From positions 1,927,501 through 1,991,500 of the forward strand of contig JACCIC010000039.1 of assembly GCA_018907035.1 (NCBI GenBank): a DNA stretch of 64,000 bases. The letters are read 5' to 3'. Under the pieces are notes generated by a model, which worked only from the letters and a program-made list of their open reading frames with translations, did no database searches and had not been told where the DNA came from. Below are positions 37,700 through 52,660 of this stretch, piece by piece. The position numbers and the translations under genes were made by a program. This DNA is from Sycobia sp. Sy_11. Its lineage: Eukaryota > Arthropoda > Insecta > Hymenoptera > Epichrysomallidae. Within the stretch, counting starts at the first letter, position 1. Every line of letters begins with the position of its first letter.

Positions 37700-39918
37700 C
37701 GTCGATTTTCTCTCATATATTGTAAGGAGCAGATCGCGACCCGAGCCGCGGCCGATGCACGACCTCCATTAGATCGACATTTTTAATACGCTACAGACGA
37801 GACCCAGTTGTCGTAACCTTGGAACCCAAGCTAAGCGATAGTTCTCCAGAAATTTTCGGCTGATTCTATATGTACTGTATATAGATCGTCCAAAAATCAT
37901 GAAATTTTTGACCCCGAAAATCGATAGAATCGCACTTTTTAGAGATAGTATAAGCGAAACGGTCATTCAGCGTAGCCCATCGATGCTTTGGGAAATTTTC
38001 TATATCTATAAAGAAGAATTTTTTTTTCATACGCTTATGAATTAAAACGTGAAAATATTGAAATCGTCGATAAAGAAAGGAGAGCTGAGACTCTATAAAA
38101 ACGTAGTCTTTTATCATCTATAAATATTATATATGTTCTATGTTATAATGTTAAAAGCGAATAGTTGATATAATGAGATTTAAAGTTGCTTTTATGGAAG
38201 AAGTTATACAGACTATCTTAATATTATTTGGATGTTCAAAAAAACTAGGTGAAAGTTCACAGAACTGTAAAATTTTGCTGATGGGATATTAAAGAAGGGA
38301 TAAGGACGGAATTTGGGAAAGGGGGCTGAGTATCATTTGCAATATGTACAATAATTTACAAAATATACACGATTTTTATAAATGCACCGATGCTTTTGCT
38401 ATCGTTTCTATGATTATCATTTACATTTCTGTGTCGGTTATCATTGTATCTCCATTGTGCATTCTCTTAGTTCATTTCCAGATTGACGTCGCGTAAAATT
38501 CGCCTTTGTCCTGTCCTTCACTTCATTCGATAAATTATGGGTATATGTTATTTTTCACTTGAAGGATCTCTGTGAACAATAATCTGATCCAGAATATGGG
38601 CAGAATTTTTTCGGGATAATGTCACATTGCACAAAAGCCAGAGATAGTTTCAACTCGCTTGATGTATCAACTTAACTTTGATTTGGGACACTTATATGCA
38701 TATATACTTACAAAATTTGATTGGACCCTTTCGAGTTTCGGTCATAGAACCTCAGAATGCGTAAAGCTCGAGACCAATGAAAAATGATGATTTTTATCCT
38801 CATAATGTTGCAACTATGGGATAGAAAACTTGTATAATTTCACTTGCATCTGTTTTAAAGAATAACTTATGAAAGCTACAATCATTTACTCAAATAGTAA
38901 AACTTAATTTATAACGCCTGATATTCAATTATAGACGTTCTAGATAGATTGGATGACTATGCAGCCTTGTAAATGTAATTCTTTTAACTGCATTTTGATG
39001 ATCGGAGTGAATTTATTCAAAGTCCTAAAGTGAAACCTTTCCAAGTTTTTGAGATTGAAGTAAAAGAATTGCTACGAAGGTTTATCGAATTATGCGTTAA
39101 AAAATATTCTATACAATTAAAATTCAATCCGCTGCCCGGAAAAATCTCCATCCCTTTAATGTGGATAGACAACGATTCGACAGACCAAAGAAACGAACAA
39201 ATATTAATAATTGGATTCAGAAATTGGAATACAGGCTTTGAATATATTATTAACGAAACGAATTAAATTTAAGCGATTGCGCGTAAGACAAATGATAAGT
39301 TGAAAATAAAAGTAAAAGAGACCTCGGCCTTAACAATTCGGCCAGTCGCCGAGAGCGAGGAATCCAGCCGAGCTGGGCTACTACAAAACCTTGCCCAAAG
39401 CACAGGATGGACTAATTGGCCCTTTTCCAAATTTATATCGCAAGAAAAATCAATGAAAATCCGCACAAACTGCGCGCACAGACACGCACGCACGCGTGAA
39501 ACACTTCGCTTATCCATCAGACAGAGTAGGTTGTTGGTTTTTTTTTCAACTTCGAAAAATTCGTGCAACACCGCAACGCCATATACACGTTGATAAACAG
39601 GCTCAAGAAGAAAATAAAAACAAGATTTTTCCCGTAAACGTACAGAACTTGGAACACGTTGGAATTTAATATATAATCATTAGGCTAAAAATATGACCAG
39701 TGTTTTATGTTCTCGCTTATCTAATTCTAAACAAATGCAAATGCACGCTTATTAAAATTATAAAAAAAATGGAGAAGATTAATTGTTTTATTGTCCTCTT
39801 ATACGCCAAAGCACAAGGGATAGTTTAACGACAGTACCAGATATTTCTCAAGATACATAAATATTACTGTTGTGACGACTGTACTTTTCTTTCGGTATTC
39901 TATCAGGACAGTTTTTCT

Positions 39919-39922
<4 letters not shown>
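37700..39922. other. Gene-free stretch
   Basis: AT-rich unique sequence. The frame 39030-39266 has no recognisable motif. Confidence 0.5.
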
Positions 39923-39983
<61 letters not shown>

Positions 39984-40102
39984 ATAAAGTTTATGCTAGT
40001 TACAATTGTATAACTCTTACAAGTTGAATAAATTATATGTAATAATATTATGCGGTAGTGCCGTAGTTTTCGAGGGCAGCTATAAAACGGCAATGAACTT
40101 GT

Positions 40103-40143
<41 letters not shown>

Positions 40144-40383
40144 GTGCAAGAACTACACCGGATATATTTATAAATATCTATACACTGCTAAGATACCATT
40201 CCGCGCAAATTTTTACTAATTTTAATTTACATCTAAAACAGGTTTCAAACGAACGATCGCCATGGAGAAAAGAACATTATGAAATCCCCATACTATTTTA
40301 TGATCACCGCAATCCATAACAACATTAATATTCATCCATGAAAATTTCTCCATTCCCATGAAGAGTGAAAACATATAGACATA

Positions 40384-40439
<56 letters not shown>

Positions 40440-40977
40440 GATTGATTAGACGACGCGAATATTCTAAAACTGCGGCGACTGTTTCATCGCGAATCGCGCG
40501 TTTGCATTAGAAATTGTGCCGGTTATTTAGTCGACTTTTAAAAACAGGATATGCTCAGGGTTGGATTATTTTATTTTTAAATTTCATTTTAGAAAAGAGC
40601 GCGCGCGCGCGCGCCACGCGTTCGCGCTCGACGCGCATAAATTATCGCGCGCTGGAAGCGTTAACGGTCCGATTATTGCCACGGTTTTTCGATAATCGTT
40701 CGCTGATTAAAGGGCGCGCAAAAAACGTCGGTCAAGATTCTCGTCGCTAATTCTTTTCGCCTCGGTCGAACGGGTTATTATTGCGCAGAGTCCGTGTCTC
40801 GCGGGGGGGGGGGCAGAGAAGCGGTGCCGCATTTATTGTCTTTATGGGACGGCTTTCGACTTTGCTAGGAAGGCCCCCTTATCTCTCGTCATAGGATATA
40901 TGAAACTAATTAAAAAAAGAGAAAATCCCATTTAATTGTTGTTATATATATGACGCAACGACGTATATTGGAAATAA

Positions 40978-41024
<47 letters not shown>
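39923..41024. repeat. Four (TA)n microsatellites
   Basis: (TA)n at 39923-39981, 40105-40138, 40388-40437 and 40979-41024. A CpG-rich patch with (CG)n is at 40590-40860. Confidence 0.95.
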
Positions 41025-41028
<4 letters not shown>

Positions 41029-42517
41029 GAGCATAATTTTTTCTAACTTAAGCAATTTGACCGGTTTTTCAACCCAATTTGGCCCCGATAATTTTAACTA
41101 GAGGCAAATGTTAAAAAAAAAAAAAAAAGAAAGAAAGAAAAAACTTGTCAACTCTGTATACAACCGCGCATTTCGAACGAAAGAGGAAAAACTAATTATC
41201 AAAAGCCAAATTAAAACCTGATGATTAATCAGCTACGTTCGAACACGTCCCGTGCAGTTTTCAGAGCATAATTAACTTTTTAACGAAAGTCCTCAAATTT
41301 TGCCGCGCGCACCACTACGGACGCTCGTAAATTTTTATTCATTTTCGGTCCTGCCGAAAGGCCGCCCCCATCTAACATTTGCAAATGTAGCCAATACTTG
41401 CTTACGCATCGGAATATGTAAGAAAATAGTCGAATCGAAGCATAAAACAAATTTATTCAAATCCTATAGTCGTATAAAAAATATATTCCGTAACTATATC
41501 AAAAAAAAAAAAAAAAAAAAATCATATGTGCCAATCCAAAGGAACTTTTTCATCATAGCATATATCCGTGTATAAGAAGAATAAGAATGAAAAATGCAGC
41601 TCGTTTAATTTTGTGCAATTTTCCCTCCTCCTCCCCCCCTGTTTCATTCGCACGACAGCTATTGAAATTGACTTATTATTCAGCGAGCCATAAAATTAAG
41701 AGCAGATTAAAATTGTAATTTAATAAATGCCCGCGTTTAGCGTGTTGTAGCTGGCGAGAAATCTATGTGTATAAACGATGTGAAGTGACTTTCATTGTAA
41801 AAAATAAAAAAAAAAAAAAAAAACGATTGGCCAATGTGGTTTGAAAAATAATCGGGGAAAAACCTCGGCCGCTTCATTTACGGGCCAATGGCAATGAAGT
41901 CAAATATCGCCGACGAAACATACGCAGTGCGAGAAATGCAATTTGTTTTCGATATCGACACTGGATATGGACGAACGTTTTAAGGTTAACGGAAAGATAT
42001 AAGCGAAGCACAATTCCATTTTTATATTTAATAATTGTAATATATGCGTTACCTACAAATAGCTCGTGATTAATCAACGAAACCCAGACACAATTCTTAT
42101 CCCTTATGCCCCTTTCTTCGGTAAAATTCAAAACGGAATTCAATCGCGTCCAATCGAAGCGTCGGCCGAGAAACTCGTAACAGCCCGGCGATAATAGGCC
42201 GTGATACATAATTATTTGTTCCAAGGACGATGGCGGAAACGCGATAGGACTGCGGCCCAACAAAGAACTCTGCGCCGATTTATGCACTGATTATCTGGAA
42301 AATGCGCAAAAGGCGATCGATCGAATCGAGCCGCAGCCATCGTTCGTACACCGCGAGCTCCCTTAAAACGCGCGCATACGTAACGTGTAAGTATATGTAA
42401 GCGCCGCAATTGTCTCTCGCTACTTTAACGATCGATCGAACGCATAATCTAATAATGGCACTGGGGCCGTGCCGATGCCTTTAATGCAGGCGCCCCTCAT
42501 GCGTTACATATACACAC

Positions 42518-42564
<47 letters not shown>

Positions 42565-43260
42565 CTCACCGCTCTACGTTACGTTACTTTTTCGAAAAGC
42601 CACGGCGCGTACTCGCGCGCGCGCCTTTCGATAATGCGCGCCGTGTCGGCTTCCTTAATTGACCGTCTCGAGTTTTCTGGCGGAAAACTAAAAGAAAAGA
42701 AAAGAAAAGAAAAGAACAGTAAGGCAAGAAGGATTTTTATTTTATTTCCGACGTCTTCCACCTACGCCCACCCCCAAGCCGCCATTCTCCCCATACGGCA
42801 GCCCGTGAAAAGCGGCCTCTGAGCGTGCAATTTCCGTTTCTCGCGCGGCCCCGCCGCGATCTATCGCCTCGATATACCCAGCGAGTGCGCGAACGCGCGA
42901 CGAATGGGATTTTTTCATTTAGCGGCTCGCTTTTCCGACGGGTCCGCGCTATTGCTCGGCTTCGCGGGGCCGGCGTAATCGCGCGGATGTAACGGATTTT
43001 TATTATTTTTTTTGTTTTGTTTTTTTCTTTTCTTTTTTTTTTTTTTTTGTAACGGCCATCATCTGGTGCCTCGTAATATATGCGATATGCGTATATATAT
43101 CGTCGAGCGTCGTTTTCGATTCTTCAAGGTTCGCAGAGGATTAATTGTATGTTGCTGGAGCGCATTGTGTTTGATGATTTAAGAGGAAATTTTGAACTAT
43201 ATATATATATATATATAATTGCTTCATCGATAAATTATGCGTAGAGTACTGCCGTTACGG
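41025..43260. other. Gene-free stretch with a GC island
   Basis: CpG-rich from about 42200 to 43150, with (TA)n at 42522-42561 and poly-T near 43010-43050. The frame 41874-42287 (minus) is not recognisable. Confidence 0.5.
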
Positions 43261-43272
43261 TCTGTTTTGTGA

Positions 43273-44252
43273 CTGTAAAGTACGACTTTACAGACACACG
43301 TAAATTTTTGAAATAATTCTTTTTTTTTCTCATAAATTGCATTTTATAAAAAATGACTATATGTTCTGTTAGTAGGGATATCAACTTGATAAATGTGAAC
43401 ATCAGTTATTTTGATAATTACTGAAATACATACGAATTTTTTAAATGTATTGTATTAAAAATAATATCGTCGATCAAAAGATTGACTCAAAAATAATTCT
43501 TTTCAACCCATTGAAGATTATCTTAAAATTTTTCGGGTCGCTTATTGTGGCTGATAATCTGCAACGAGATTTTCTAAATTCAAGATAATGGATGAATATG
43601 GCGGGCATATATTCCATATGAAACCATAATGAGTTCATCACCGTGTTGTATTCGCCACTTTCAATTTCATTATATTTCTAAAATATAATTTGTAATTCGA
43701 TTACTAAATATTTACCTTGAATGCATTCATTTCAGTATTACGAAGGGTTTTCCGTTTTAAAAATTAAAAAATTGAAATCGACAATTTCTTATTTGGAAAT
43801 TAAATAATTGTTTTATGAAGAGTAGAGCACATAACACTAATCTGTTGAGATTCAAATCAAATTGCTTTAAAATGTGAAAATTTGAAACAAGTGTCACCCT
43901 CCCTGACTAGAAATCCAAAATATCATCTCGAACTATCATAGATCCTTCCTCCGTGATCAATAAATGATAAGACATTATTTTCATTCATTTTCTTAAAGGA
44001 ATCGAAATTATTGAATGCGGGTCATCTGAAGTTTCATAGAACAAATAATAATTTTTGTTAATACATTTTTCTCTGTTGACTTTATTTTCACTCCTGTAAC
44101 TATATCGTAATTCCTTTGCCCTGAAACCCTTGCACCCAACTACTTTTATGTACACGAACCACAAAATTGATATAATTTTCATCTATGTTTTTCGTCAGAG
44201 TATTAGTAACGACTTTAGGCATTCTTTTCAGGCTGTAAAGTGTGACTTTACG
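43273..44252. repeat. Pair of matching 20-bp palindromes 960 bp apart
   Basis: CTGTAAAGT-ACG-ACTTTACAG at 43273-43293 and CTGTAAAGT-GTG-ACTTTACG at 44233-44252. They could be the ends of an unknown element. The interior is AT-rich with no recognisable transposase, and no target duplication was established. Confidence 0.4.
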
Positions 44253-45660
44253 TTTAAGTTTCGCTACATTTGATGGAATTGTATTGGAAATATCCGTGTT
44301 TTCAGTGTTTAAAAGTGCAACACACAACCGTTAAATCATATTTTACATTCATAAAAGGGTCTCTAAAATCGTCCTTTACGCATACTCTATCGCAAATTAT
44401 CTTTAACGAATACTCTTTTGAAAAAATTACGTTCACACTTCTTATATGCCAAGTACTATTTAATATAAAATTATTATGAATTTCGTAATATTGTCTATAA
44501 AAATAGCTTCATTATCGTGTAGAAATATCCTCGACATATCCCCGGTGCGCGATAGATTCTAGTGAATAATGGGTATTTTGAAGCGTAATAAAATTATTCT
44601 TTGTATTGTACATGGAATATATGTGAACATAATAATATATGTGAAAATATATGTCAAATTAACTTTTGTTTTTTATTTAATATTATTATTCATATTTTAA
44701 TTTTCCACACACTAATTCTACCTCATATTTTAGTTTCATGGGAGTTATGGAGCAATGGAATAAAGTGTCGAGTTCCAATACAAAAGTTTTGAATAGATTT
44801 TATATGGAATACTAAGATATTAACTAGTTTTATATGGCTAGGCTCTAATTAGCTATTTCTACCAAAATTCTAAGAACTATGTGACATATACACAATAGAA
44901 TTAGATTATACACAATCCCAATTAGAAATAGAAAAATTAAGAAAGGATTCTATACTAAATTTCTACACTGGTAAGTCTTTTCTTCACCAATATCCTATCG
45001 AAAATTACTCTTTTATATATAAAATAGAAACTTTAATTTAAATCTATAGATACGACAAATACTAATTCAAATCTGTATTTCTGTAAGCAATATTAAGATT
45101 TATTAAAAAATGTAAGATATTTTAAAACAGATATTATTTTCTTGATTAAAATTATCACTAGATTCAAAATTGCATATGTTCCTTCATGAAAACAATTTCA
45201 ATCAGTGTTTCGTGATAAATTTAAGGTTAATTTTATATTGTTTATTCTTATATTTTTTTATATTTGCAAATACTAGCAATATTTATTGAAATAATGGATA
45301 TTTTAAGTATTTTCTTCTTCGTGTTATAAATTCCATTTAAAGTTCATTCTGAATATAGTCATTGAGTGTTATGGTACATTAAATAGTTATACATAAAAAA
45401 AAATTGATAATTACGATGTCGTGCACTGTAATAAATCATTTTCTTATATACATCAAGATTATTTTTTAATGCCAAACGAAACGGGATCGTATATAATAAA
45501 ACCAAAATTGTGTAACAGACACACACGCACATACACATACATTACTTCATTTCACCCATAATATTAAATTAGATTGTATTAGTGGGCAATTTTGAGCTGG
45601 TATACCGACAATCAAAGAACTACTATAATAATTTAGAAAGTATTACAACGATCCTGAACT
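44253..45660. other. Gene-free AT-rich stretch
   Basis: I see no coding signal or repeat of note. Confidence 0.55.
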
Positions 45661-45672
45661 ATGGGTAGACAA

Positions 45673-45675
45673 GCG

Positions 45676-45720
<45 letters not shown>

Positions 45721-45724
45721 GCGC
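45673..45724. repeat. (CA)n(CG)n microsatellite
   Basis: CACACA running into CGCGCG, alternating purine-pyrimidine throughout. Confidence 0.96.
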
Positions 45725-45844
45725 ATGCATATAAATTAATTTTAATTTCAAAACACCATATCGATCATTCGACTCGAGCAGCGTATACGCGTATAGGAAA
45801 AGAATCACGCGCAAAAAAAAAAACGAACAGTTCCAATGGGCGAC

Positions 45845-46323
45845 CGGGGGCGGGGGGGAGGGAGGGGGGGGGAGAGAAAAAAAGGACGGCTACACGATAT
45901 GAATTACATTATGCGCCTTATGCGCGACGCCTCCCCTCCGCCGAGCGCGCCCGTAATTGCGCGACTCGCCCTTGCAGCGACGTCGCCCGTGCGCGCACGC
46001 GGGAGCGCGGAGCCGACGAACGGCTCTCCGCGGTAATACGGACTGCTCCCTGGACTTTACCCCCGTACGCGCACCTATCCTATGGGGGGTTTGCTTGGCG
46101 ACAATGGCTTTGCGTCGCGTAACGCGCAACGCGCAACGCGTCGCCTCGCCCCAGCCCCGTCCCAGACCGACGCGATCCGGCTCGCGAGGTTGCACGGGCG
46201 AAAATCCCGCGTTGAAACCGACCTTGCGGGGGGAGGGGAGTGGAGGGGGGGCTGCGGCCGCGCCTGCGTTCCCGGCTATTTCAATCGACCAGCATTTTGC
46301 CGAGCGATCGGTACTGTCGCTCG

Positions 46324-46364
<41 letters not shown>

Positions 46365-46650
46365 CGGCCGCGACTCCATGGGAACCCATGGCTCTCCGCT
46401 CTTTATTACACAGGCAATTGAGACCTTTTATTTTGTTTGTTTATTCGTCTGTTCTTATTTTTATTGTCACGTCTAACGCTGCTCGGTCGATTTTTATTGT
46501 CCTCGCGGCTTTTTATCTTGTTCGCTCGTTCGAATAACGATGATGAGTGGCTTTTTGTTTTTTGTTTTTTTTTCTTTTTTTTTTTTTTACTTAACCGACT
46601 GATTGGGACTTCCGATGAGCTGCGCTCTCCTCTTCTCTATAATTAGTCGA
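45845..46650. other. CpG-rich island with G-runs and (CT)n
   Basis: G-run block at 45845-45873, CGCAAC repeats near 46117-46140, (CT)n at 46327-46361 and poly-T near 46570-46588. No gene recognised. Confidence 0.55.
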
Positions 46651-49600
46651 TTGAGAAAATGTTTGTGTATACAAGCGGAAGTTGTAGGTATATGTGGTAT
46701 AATTGTGGCTTATGTACAGCCGAAGCAATCCTTAGACTCGTTATTTTTCAAGCAATTTTAACGGCTCGAAAATTTTTGTTTTTTAAATTTTGGCTTTTTA
46801 GTGATGAGTTTTCAACGTAAGGATGTATGAGTGAGTATAGAACGCAGAGGAGGAGATGGAATCAAAGGGCCTCCTCTCAAAACATATAAAAATTCTTATA
46901 AAAATTCAAATGCAATAAATTAATTTCAAAAATCTACAAAATAAATATCTTAGATAAAATTATTCTGAAGGAAATAAGCATAAAATATTGGAATAAGAAT
47001 AAACATTGAAAACAGGCATTAAAAAAAATAAGAATTAAATTTATCATGGCAACGTTACAACGTATAAATGTAATACTATATTGGTACATCATTAATTAAT
47101 ATTAAAGTACATAATAATATTATTCTCATTTTGCAAAATATAAAAGTTAAACTGTTTCTCAATCGATAAAAATTCACTTGGGAAACCCATCAATTCTCAT
47201 TGGGATTTTACTAAAGCACTCCCTTAATACTCATATTATTAAATTATTCGTGATTATATCAATCGCGATTATAAACAATGGACTGCTTAAATTGTAAGTA
47301 TAGAATTGATAGTCGAAAAATAGAAAAATTTGACTACAAGTGTTTTTTTTTCGTGCCATCGTACTATTTTTAAAAAATTGCAGAGAAATAAAAGTATACT
47401 CAATTATTATTAAGTTAAATCGACTTAATCAATTCAATGAGCTCATATTTCGCTTATTCGATCTTAGAGAGTTCAAATCTTTGTGAATTATTTAGTGACT
47501 AGAGCATATAAAAATAAAGTTTAGTTATATAGTTGACTTTTTATAATTAATTGTAATATAAGGCCAAATAAACAATTACCGACAAAAGTTTCGTATTCCC
47601 GTAAAAAATTCCACTTTGAAAGGATGAAAAGAGCCGCTGCTGAAACACGAATGAAATAAACCGCAACTTTAATCTACATAATAATTTATCGTTATACCCC
47701 GGCATTAATTTACAAAACTCCGTCTAGAATCGCAAGAGAGAAAGTAACGAAAAATATTATACTTCGACAATCATAATAATTTTTAGCAACACAAAGAAGC
47801 CAATATTCTATATCACGTCGATATATATATATATATTAATTAAACTTGTTCAAGAAAAATAAACTCGATATATATATATACTTTATCAGAGCTATCAGAA
47901 ATTTATCTTGTACGGATAGACTTGTAGCGATCGGTTTACACACGTAACTTTCATCATAACACTCGATATGCGGACGTATACGTAGTTATAATCTGCATTT
48001 CCCAAGCCATCCCTCTCCACGTCCATAGATATATATATTCTCAATCTATCTAAATCATAATGTATTCATTAACGAATAAATCACCTCTATTAATGACTAT
48101 ATAGCAGCATTTTTCACAGTTTATATACGGGAATATGTACATATAACGAAATGATTTAAAATTCATAATTGCAAAAATATATAATAGCTTCGACCAGTTA
48201 TTTTCAAATAATTGCTCGACTTCGTTTTCCTTCCATATTTTTCTCAGTCACGTCGATTGACTATATATATATATATATTACAGATATTGTCTCCAGTGCG
48301 TCGATTATTTCACGTGCACGGAGGGAATGAAGAAGTTTAATGCAACTCTTAATGACATAACCAAATTTCTCCGTGTCCGTCCGACCCGAGTTCTCAACCC
48401 CCCCCCCCTAATTATCGGGGTGAAAATCTAAAGATTTGTTATGATTTTTTTTTTAACAATTATTAAACACTAATTAGCCAAAACAACAACCAAAAAAAAT
48501 GAACTCGCGCGCTTTCAAAATCTCGCCTCGATTTCTGTATATCCGTGTAAAATATCTCCTTTTAACGCGTGCGCGGGCGTGCAATAATTACAATCAAATC
48601 CATAGAGGGCAGTATTACCATGCACGTGTGCGATCGCGGACCGATTAACAAGCGATTGAGCGGACGTGTACTTGTCGTTATGCACGCGCAAAAGCGCATA
48701 TTACGCGGCAGCGAAAAAACTACGGCGGAGCCGGGCTGTTCGTTTTATTGGAAAAGCGAAATCGACCGAGAGGGGGACTTTTGATTTCTAAAATGCGCTA
48801 TCGCGTAATTTTGCTCCGCGCACGCACGCCATAAGCAAATGATAATCGCGGGTGAAACCGATTGTTTACGATTTCAAATAATACACATTAACTTCCCACC
48901 AAAAATTGCTCAATGTTCCTGGATATAAGCCCGCTCGACTTTCCATCACATGTAATATATATATATATGTATTGCCAGAAAAAATAAAGAAAACCCTAAT
49001 TAACGCATGCGCGCGCGCACCTTCGAAATCAGAACCCGCTGTCGCAGCCGCTATATTTTCCAACGGGTAATATAGAAAAGTCTCGATCCGGTGTGTCCAA
49101 TATAATTACTTGGGCCGCGCACTTCCGAGCTCAAATCGAAACTTTCTACTGGGCCGTAGCTCGTAGTGGGGTTGGGAAAAGTGGATTTTCCGGTGAGCAA
49201 TTCTTCACCGGCCTACAAAATTCCTCGGTTTGGATGGGATGATGTTTAAAAATTTTATGTGAGAGATTCGACGACAATGCTGTACGACGGATTTTGTTTC
49301 AGAGATCGAGCTGCAAGGGGAGCCTGCCTCGTTACAAGTTTCATGGATGGTGCGTTCTATGTTATAATATATTAAAAATTATGCGATGAATAATTAATCG
49401 ACTTTGTTTTGCGTTTCGATAATAAATCTATTGTCCTCGTCAAGAGAAAATAACAGTTTTATAGACAAGTAAAACACGCTTATAATATCAATCAAGAGTG
49501 TAATTGGAACTTATTTTCGAACGTTGGATAATGCGCTAACTGATCGCTATTTTATGAACAATTGAAATTTTTAAATTTTCGTATAATATTATTACGTATA

Positions 49601-52058
49601 ATTTTCGTTCAAACGCTAGAATTTACAGTACATTTAATCGTTCTATTAAAATGAACAAAAGTATATAGGTATAGATTATAATTAATAGATGGACAAAATA
49701 ATTTTACAATGCAGAAATTTGTTTCATAGATATTTTAATAACATAGGACGATAGACAATAGAATGTTTTAAAATTTAATTACTTAAAATTATTACATTGT
49801 ATAGGTGTAAAGCGATTACTAATTAACAATGTTATTGTTATCTGACTATCACTTAACGATATTTCCAAGTCGTTGACTAACTCGTAAAAGATTAGTTATA
49901 TATGACTAAATTAAAAAAAAAAAAAGCATATGACTACATTAGCGTTGCAGACGCGTCCGTGAGATTTTACGCAAATGAGTACTTTCAGGATCTTTTACTA
50001 CGCTATTATTAGTTATTAATATGTCTGCAGTGAGCTAGATAATACACAGTTTCCAAGAAAAAGGCTAGAAAAGAAAACTCCGATGATTTTTATGATTCCG
50101 TTAAATCGGGGTCTTGTGTAGCTGCAGAACTAAAAAAAAAACGCAACATTAACGAAAGTCCCGATGTGTAAGTACAACCGCGCTTGGATCGTATTTTATG
50201 AAATTCTACGATCTGAAAGTGATAAGTAAAATAATATAGGAGAAATGACGGGCAATAATTAACAAACTCAATATACGTATATGTATGTGCGTGTGTCTCT
50301 TTTGTGCGCTTCGTTATTTACAAGAGCTTGTTCAAATTTTAATGAAAATTGCGCAACGTGCAACGACATTCCAGCGCCTAGTTGAACGTCTCAAACGTAG
50401 AAAAAATTTCAGTTCGAATCCAAACTCGGTAAAACGAAACTTTTCATTGGCAATCCAGAGTAAAGACTTCGTTGTCACTATGATCTGTGGACTAAACACG
50501 CCGAGTCCCCCTTCTATGCCGGTGTATTGTCCGATATTATCGACGTGAACTTCTTACAAGGAGAATCTCGGACTTTGTGAGAATTGCCATCGAAACGGGT
50601 CGCGTACCACATTGGGGCCTAATACTCTCTTCCATTTCCAAAATATTGTACTTGTTTATTTCACAGTATTACTTACCTCTACGATGGAATTAGTTAAAAG
50701 TTTTATTTTTAATGAAAATTAGTATTTTAAGTGCCGGTGATTGGATCGTCGAATAACATTTTAAGTAAAAAAAAAAAAAATTTCTAATCAATCTGTGTTC
50801 GCCAATGTGCAATTTCTTACAATAATTTTTTAACGAAGTTTGGTTGACCAACAGCTCATTACTTTCCAAACTAGCGTGTTTATAACTGACCCAAATTTGT
50901 TTAATTCTAACTAAGAAACTATACATGTGCAAACGAAACATATGCTTATTGCAAATTTTTTGTTGGTAATATTATATTCTTTCTGGATTATCAGAAAATC
51001 GCAAGAAAATAGGTAGCATATCTTCGTAATGGGACATTTTTAGGTTTGGAGACTTTGCTAAATTCATTTTAACGACGATAATCAGAGCTATGCCTAGCTT
51101 ATATTGGATCCTGTGGCTATGTAACTTTAAAAATTTCATTTTCTAATGTAGTTATTGAAAAACAACGAAAATTCCCCTCGTAGCGATAGAAATAACTACG
51201 TGGAAATCCTAATAACCAGGACTCAGAGGCTAAAATGTAAAAATGCTAAGAAAAAAAATTTTCGTGTAACAATAAATTGTACATATAATGCAAAATACTA
51301 GGCGATATCCCTTTTCAAAATATATTTATTTGAGCGGCGTCCAAAGATATCTAGCTCTGGTGAAACCATACATCTAGACTGAGTAAGTGGGAAACCAGAG
51401 ATAAAAATCCATGAAAAAATTTGTCGGTACCAAACCAAATTACTAAGTAGTAAATCAGAAGCTTCCCAAATTAATCTAGCCGAGGATCTGTGAACTTCTC
51501 AATTTATATCTCCATATATTGCTATGAATATTTCATCAAGTGAAAATCTGATTATCGATAATAAAGACAATTCTCAAGTAATTACAAAATTTTTATAATT
51601 TACAGACGCTTAAAATGACAGATAAATTTATAGAAAAAGAATTTAATAGATTAAGACTTAAAAGTAAGATAGATGTCTTTTTAGATGTTATTGTAAAAAT
51701 ATTTAATTTCGGAAATAATTGGAATTCAAAGATTTCAAGTTTCTGATTTTCAATTAATAAATCATGACACAGATAAATGCTAAAATGATGTTTTTGCTTA
51801 TTTTCATTCTCAGTTGATCTATAAAAAAACTCTAGCAGCGTCAGGTCGTAACTGAACCACGGACAAAAATTTTAATCAAAGCATCTTTCAAAATTATGTA
51901 TTGGTACACTGATACACAATTTGCTTTACAGCAAAATCGATTGCCTTCGGCACTGTACATCGTATATGGTCGAAATCGAGCGGCAATAAAAACCAGAGCG
52001 ACGAAAAAAGCCGCTGGCGACCAGCGCGCCAGTAACACGCCCGACGATGCGAGATATT
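46651..52058. other. Gene-free stretch
   Basis: AT-rich, with CpG-rich patches near 48350-48900 and 49000-49340. The frame 50285-50548 has no family match that I recognise. Confidence 0.5.
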
Positions 52059-52059
52059 C

Positions 52060-52120
<61 letters not shown>

Positions 52121-52319
52121 GTGCAATGTTACATATATGTAGAATTCAGCGCGGAGAGACGGTGGTTTCCTCAATCATATTTACATTCCCCCACCCCGTG
52201 CCGACTGATCGCATTTCGCGACACTTTCATTCCAGTCGCGGGGGTTCTAATCCGCGCGCGAGACGTCATCGAGGTGGTTTTTTTTGTCGGAATCTCCGCA
52301 CTAGCCTCGCTGGACATGC

Positions 52320-52383
<64 letters not shown>

Positions 52384-52660
52384 ATGAGAGCACGAGAATG
52401 CAGACAAACGGGAATGTTGAAGTTGCCGTAGTATCGACCGGTGTATATATACGCATATGTTTACAGACCGCAGTATATTGCGTAATGGAGAAAAGGCGTC
52501 TCGTCGCAGCTGACGGAAGACATTTGTGGTAATTGTGATAATGCGTTTCGATTGACGCGAATTAATTCGAGAGACCGAAGTTACAATCGTCAGGTGGAAC
52601 GAATAAATCTAAATAAAGCAACACATCGTTCCGTGCTATGTGTGTGTGTGTGTGTGTGTT
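52059..52660. repeat. (TA)n, (TA)n and (GT)n microsatellites
   Basis: (TA)n at 52059-52118 and 52322-52376, (GT)n at about 52639-52660. Confidence 0.96.

Noticed and set aside
41874..42287. 137-residue minus-strand frame
   Set aside because: Length is unusual, but I see no domain, splice context or family motif; kept as possible chance frame.
45661..46537. Overlapping Arg- and Ala-rich frames of 100-154 residues
   Set aside because: GC island with frames open on both strands and no family features.
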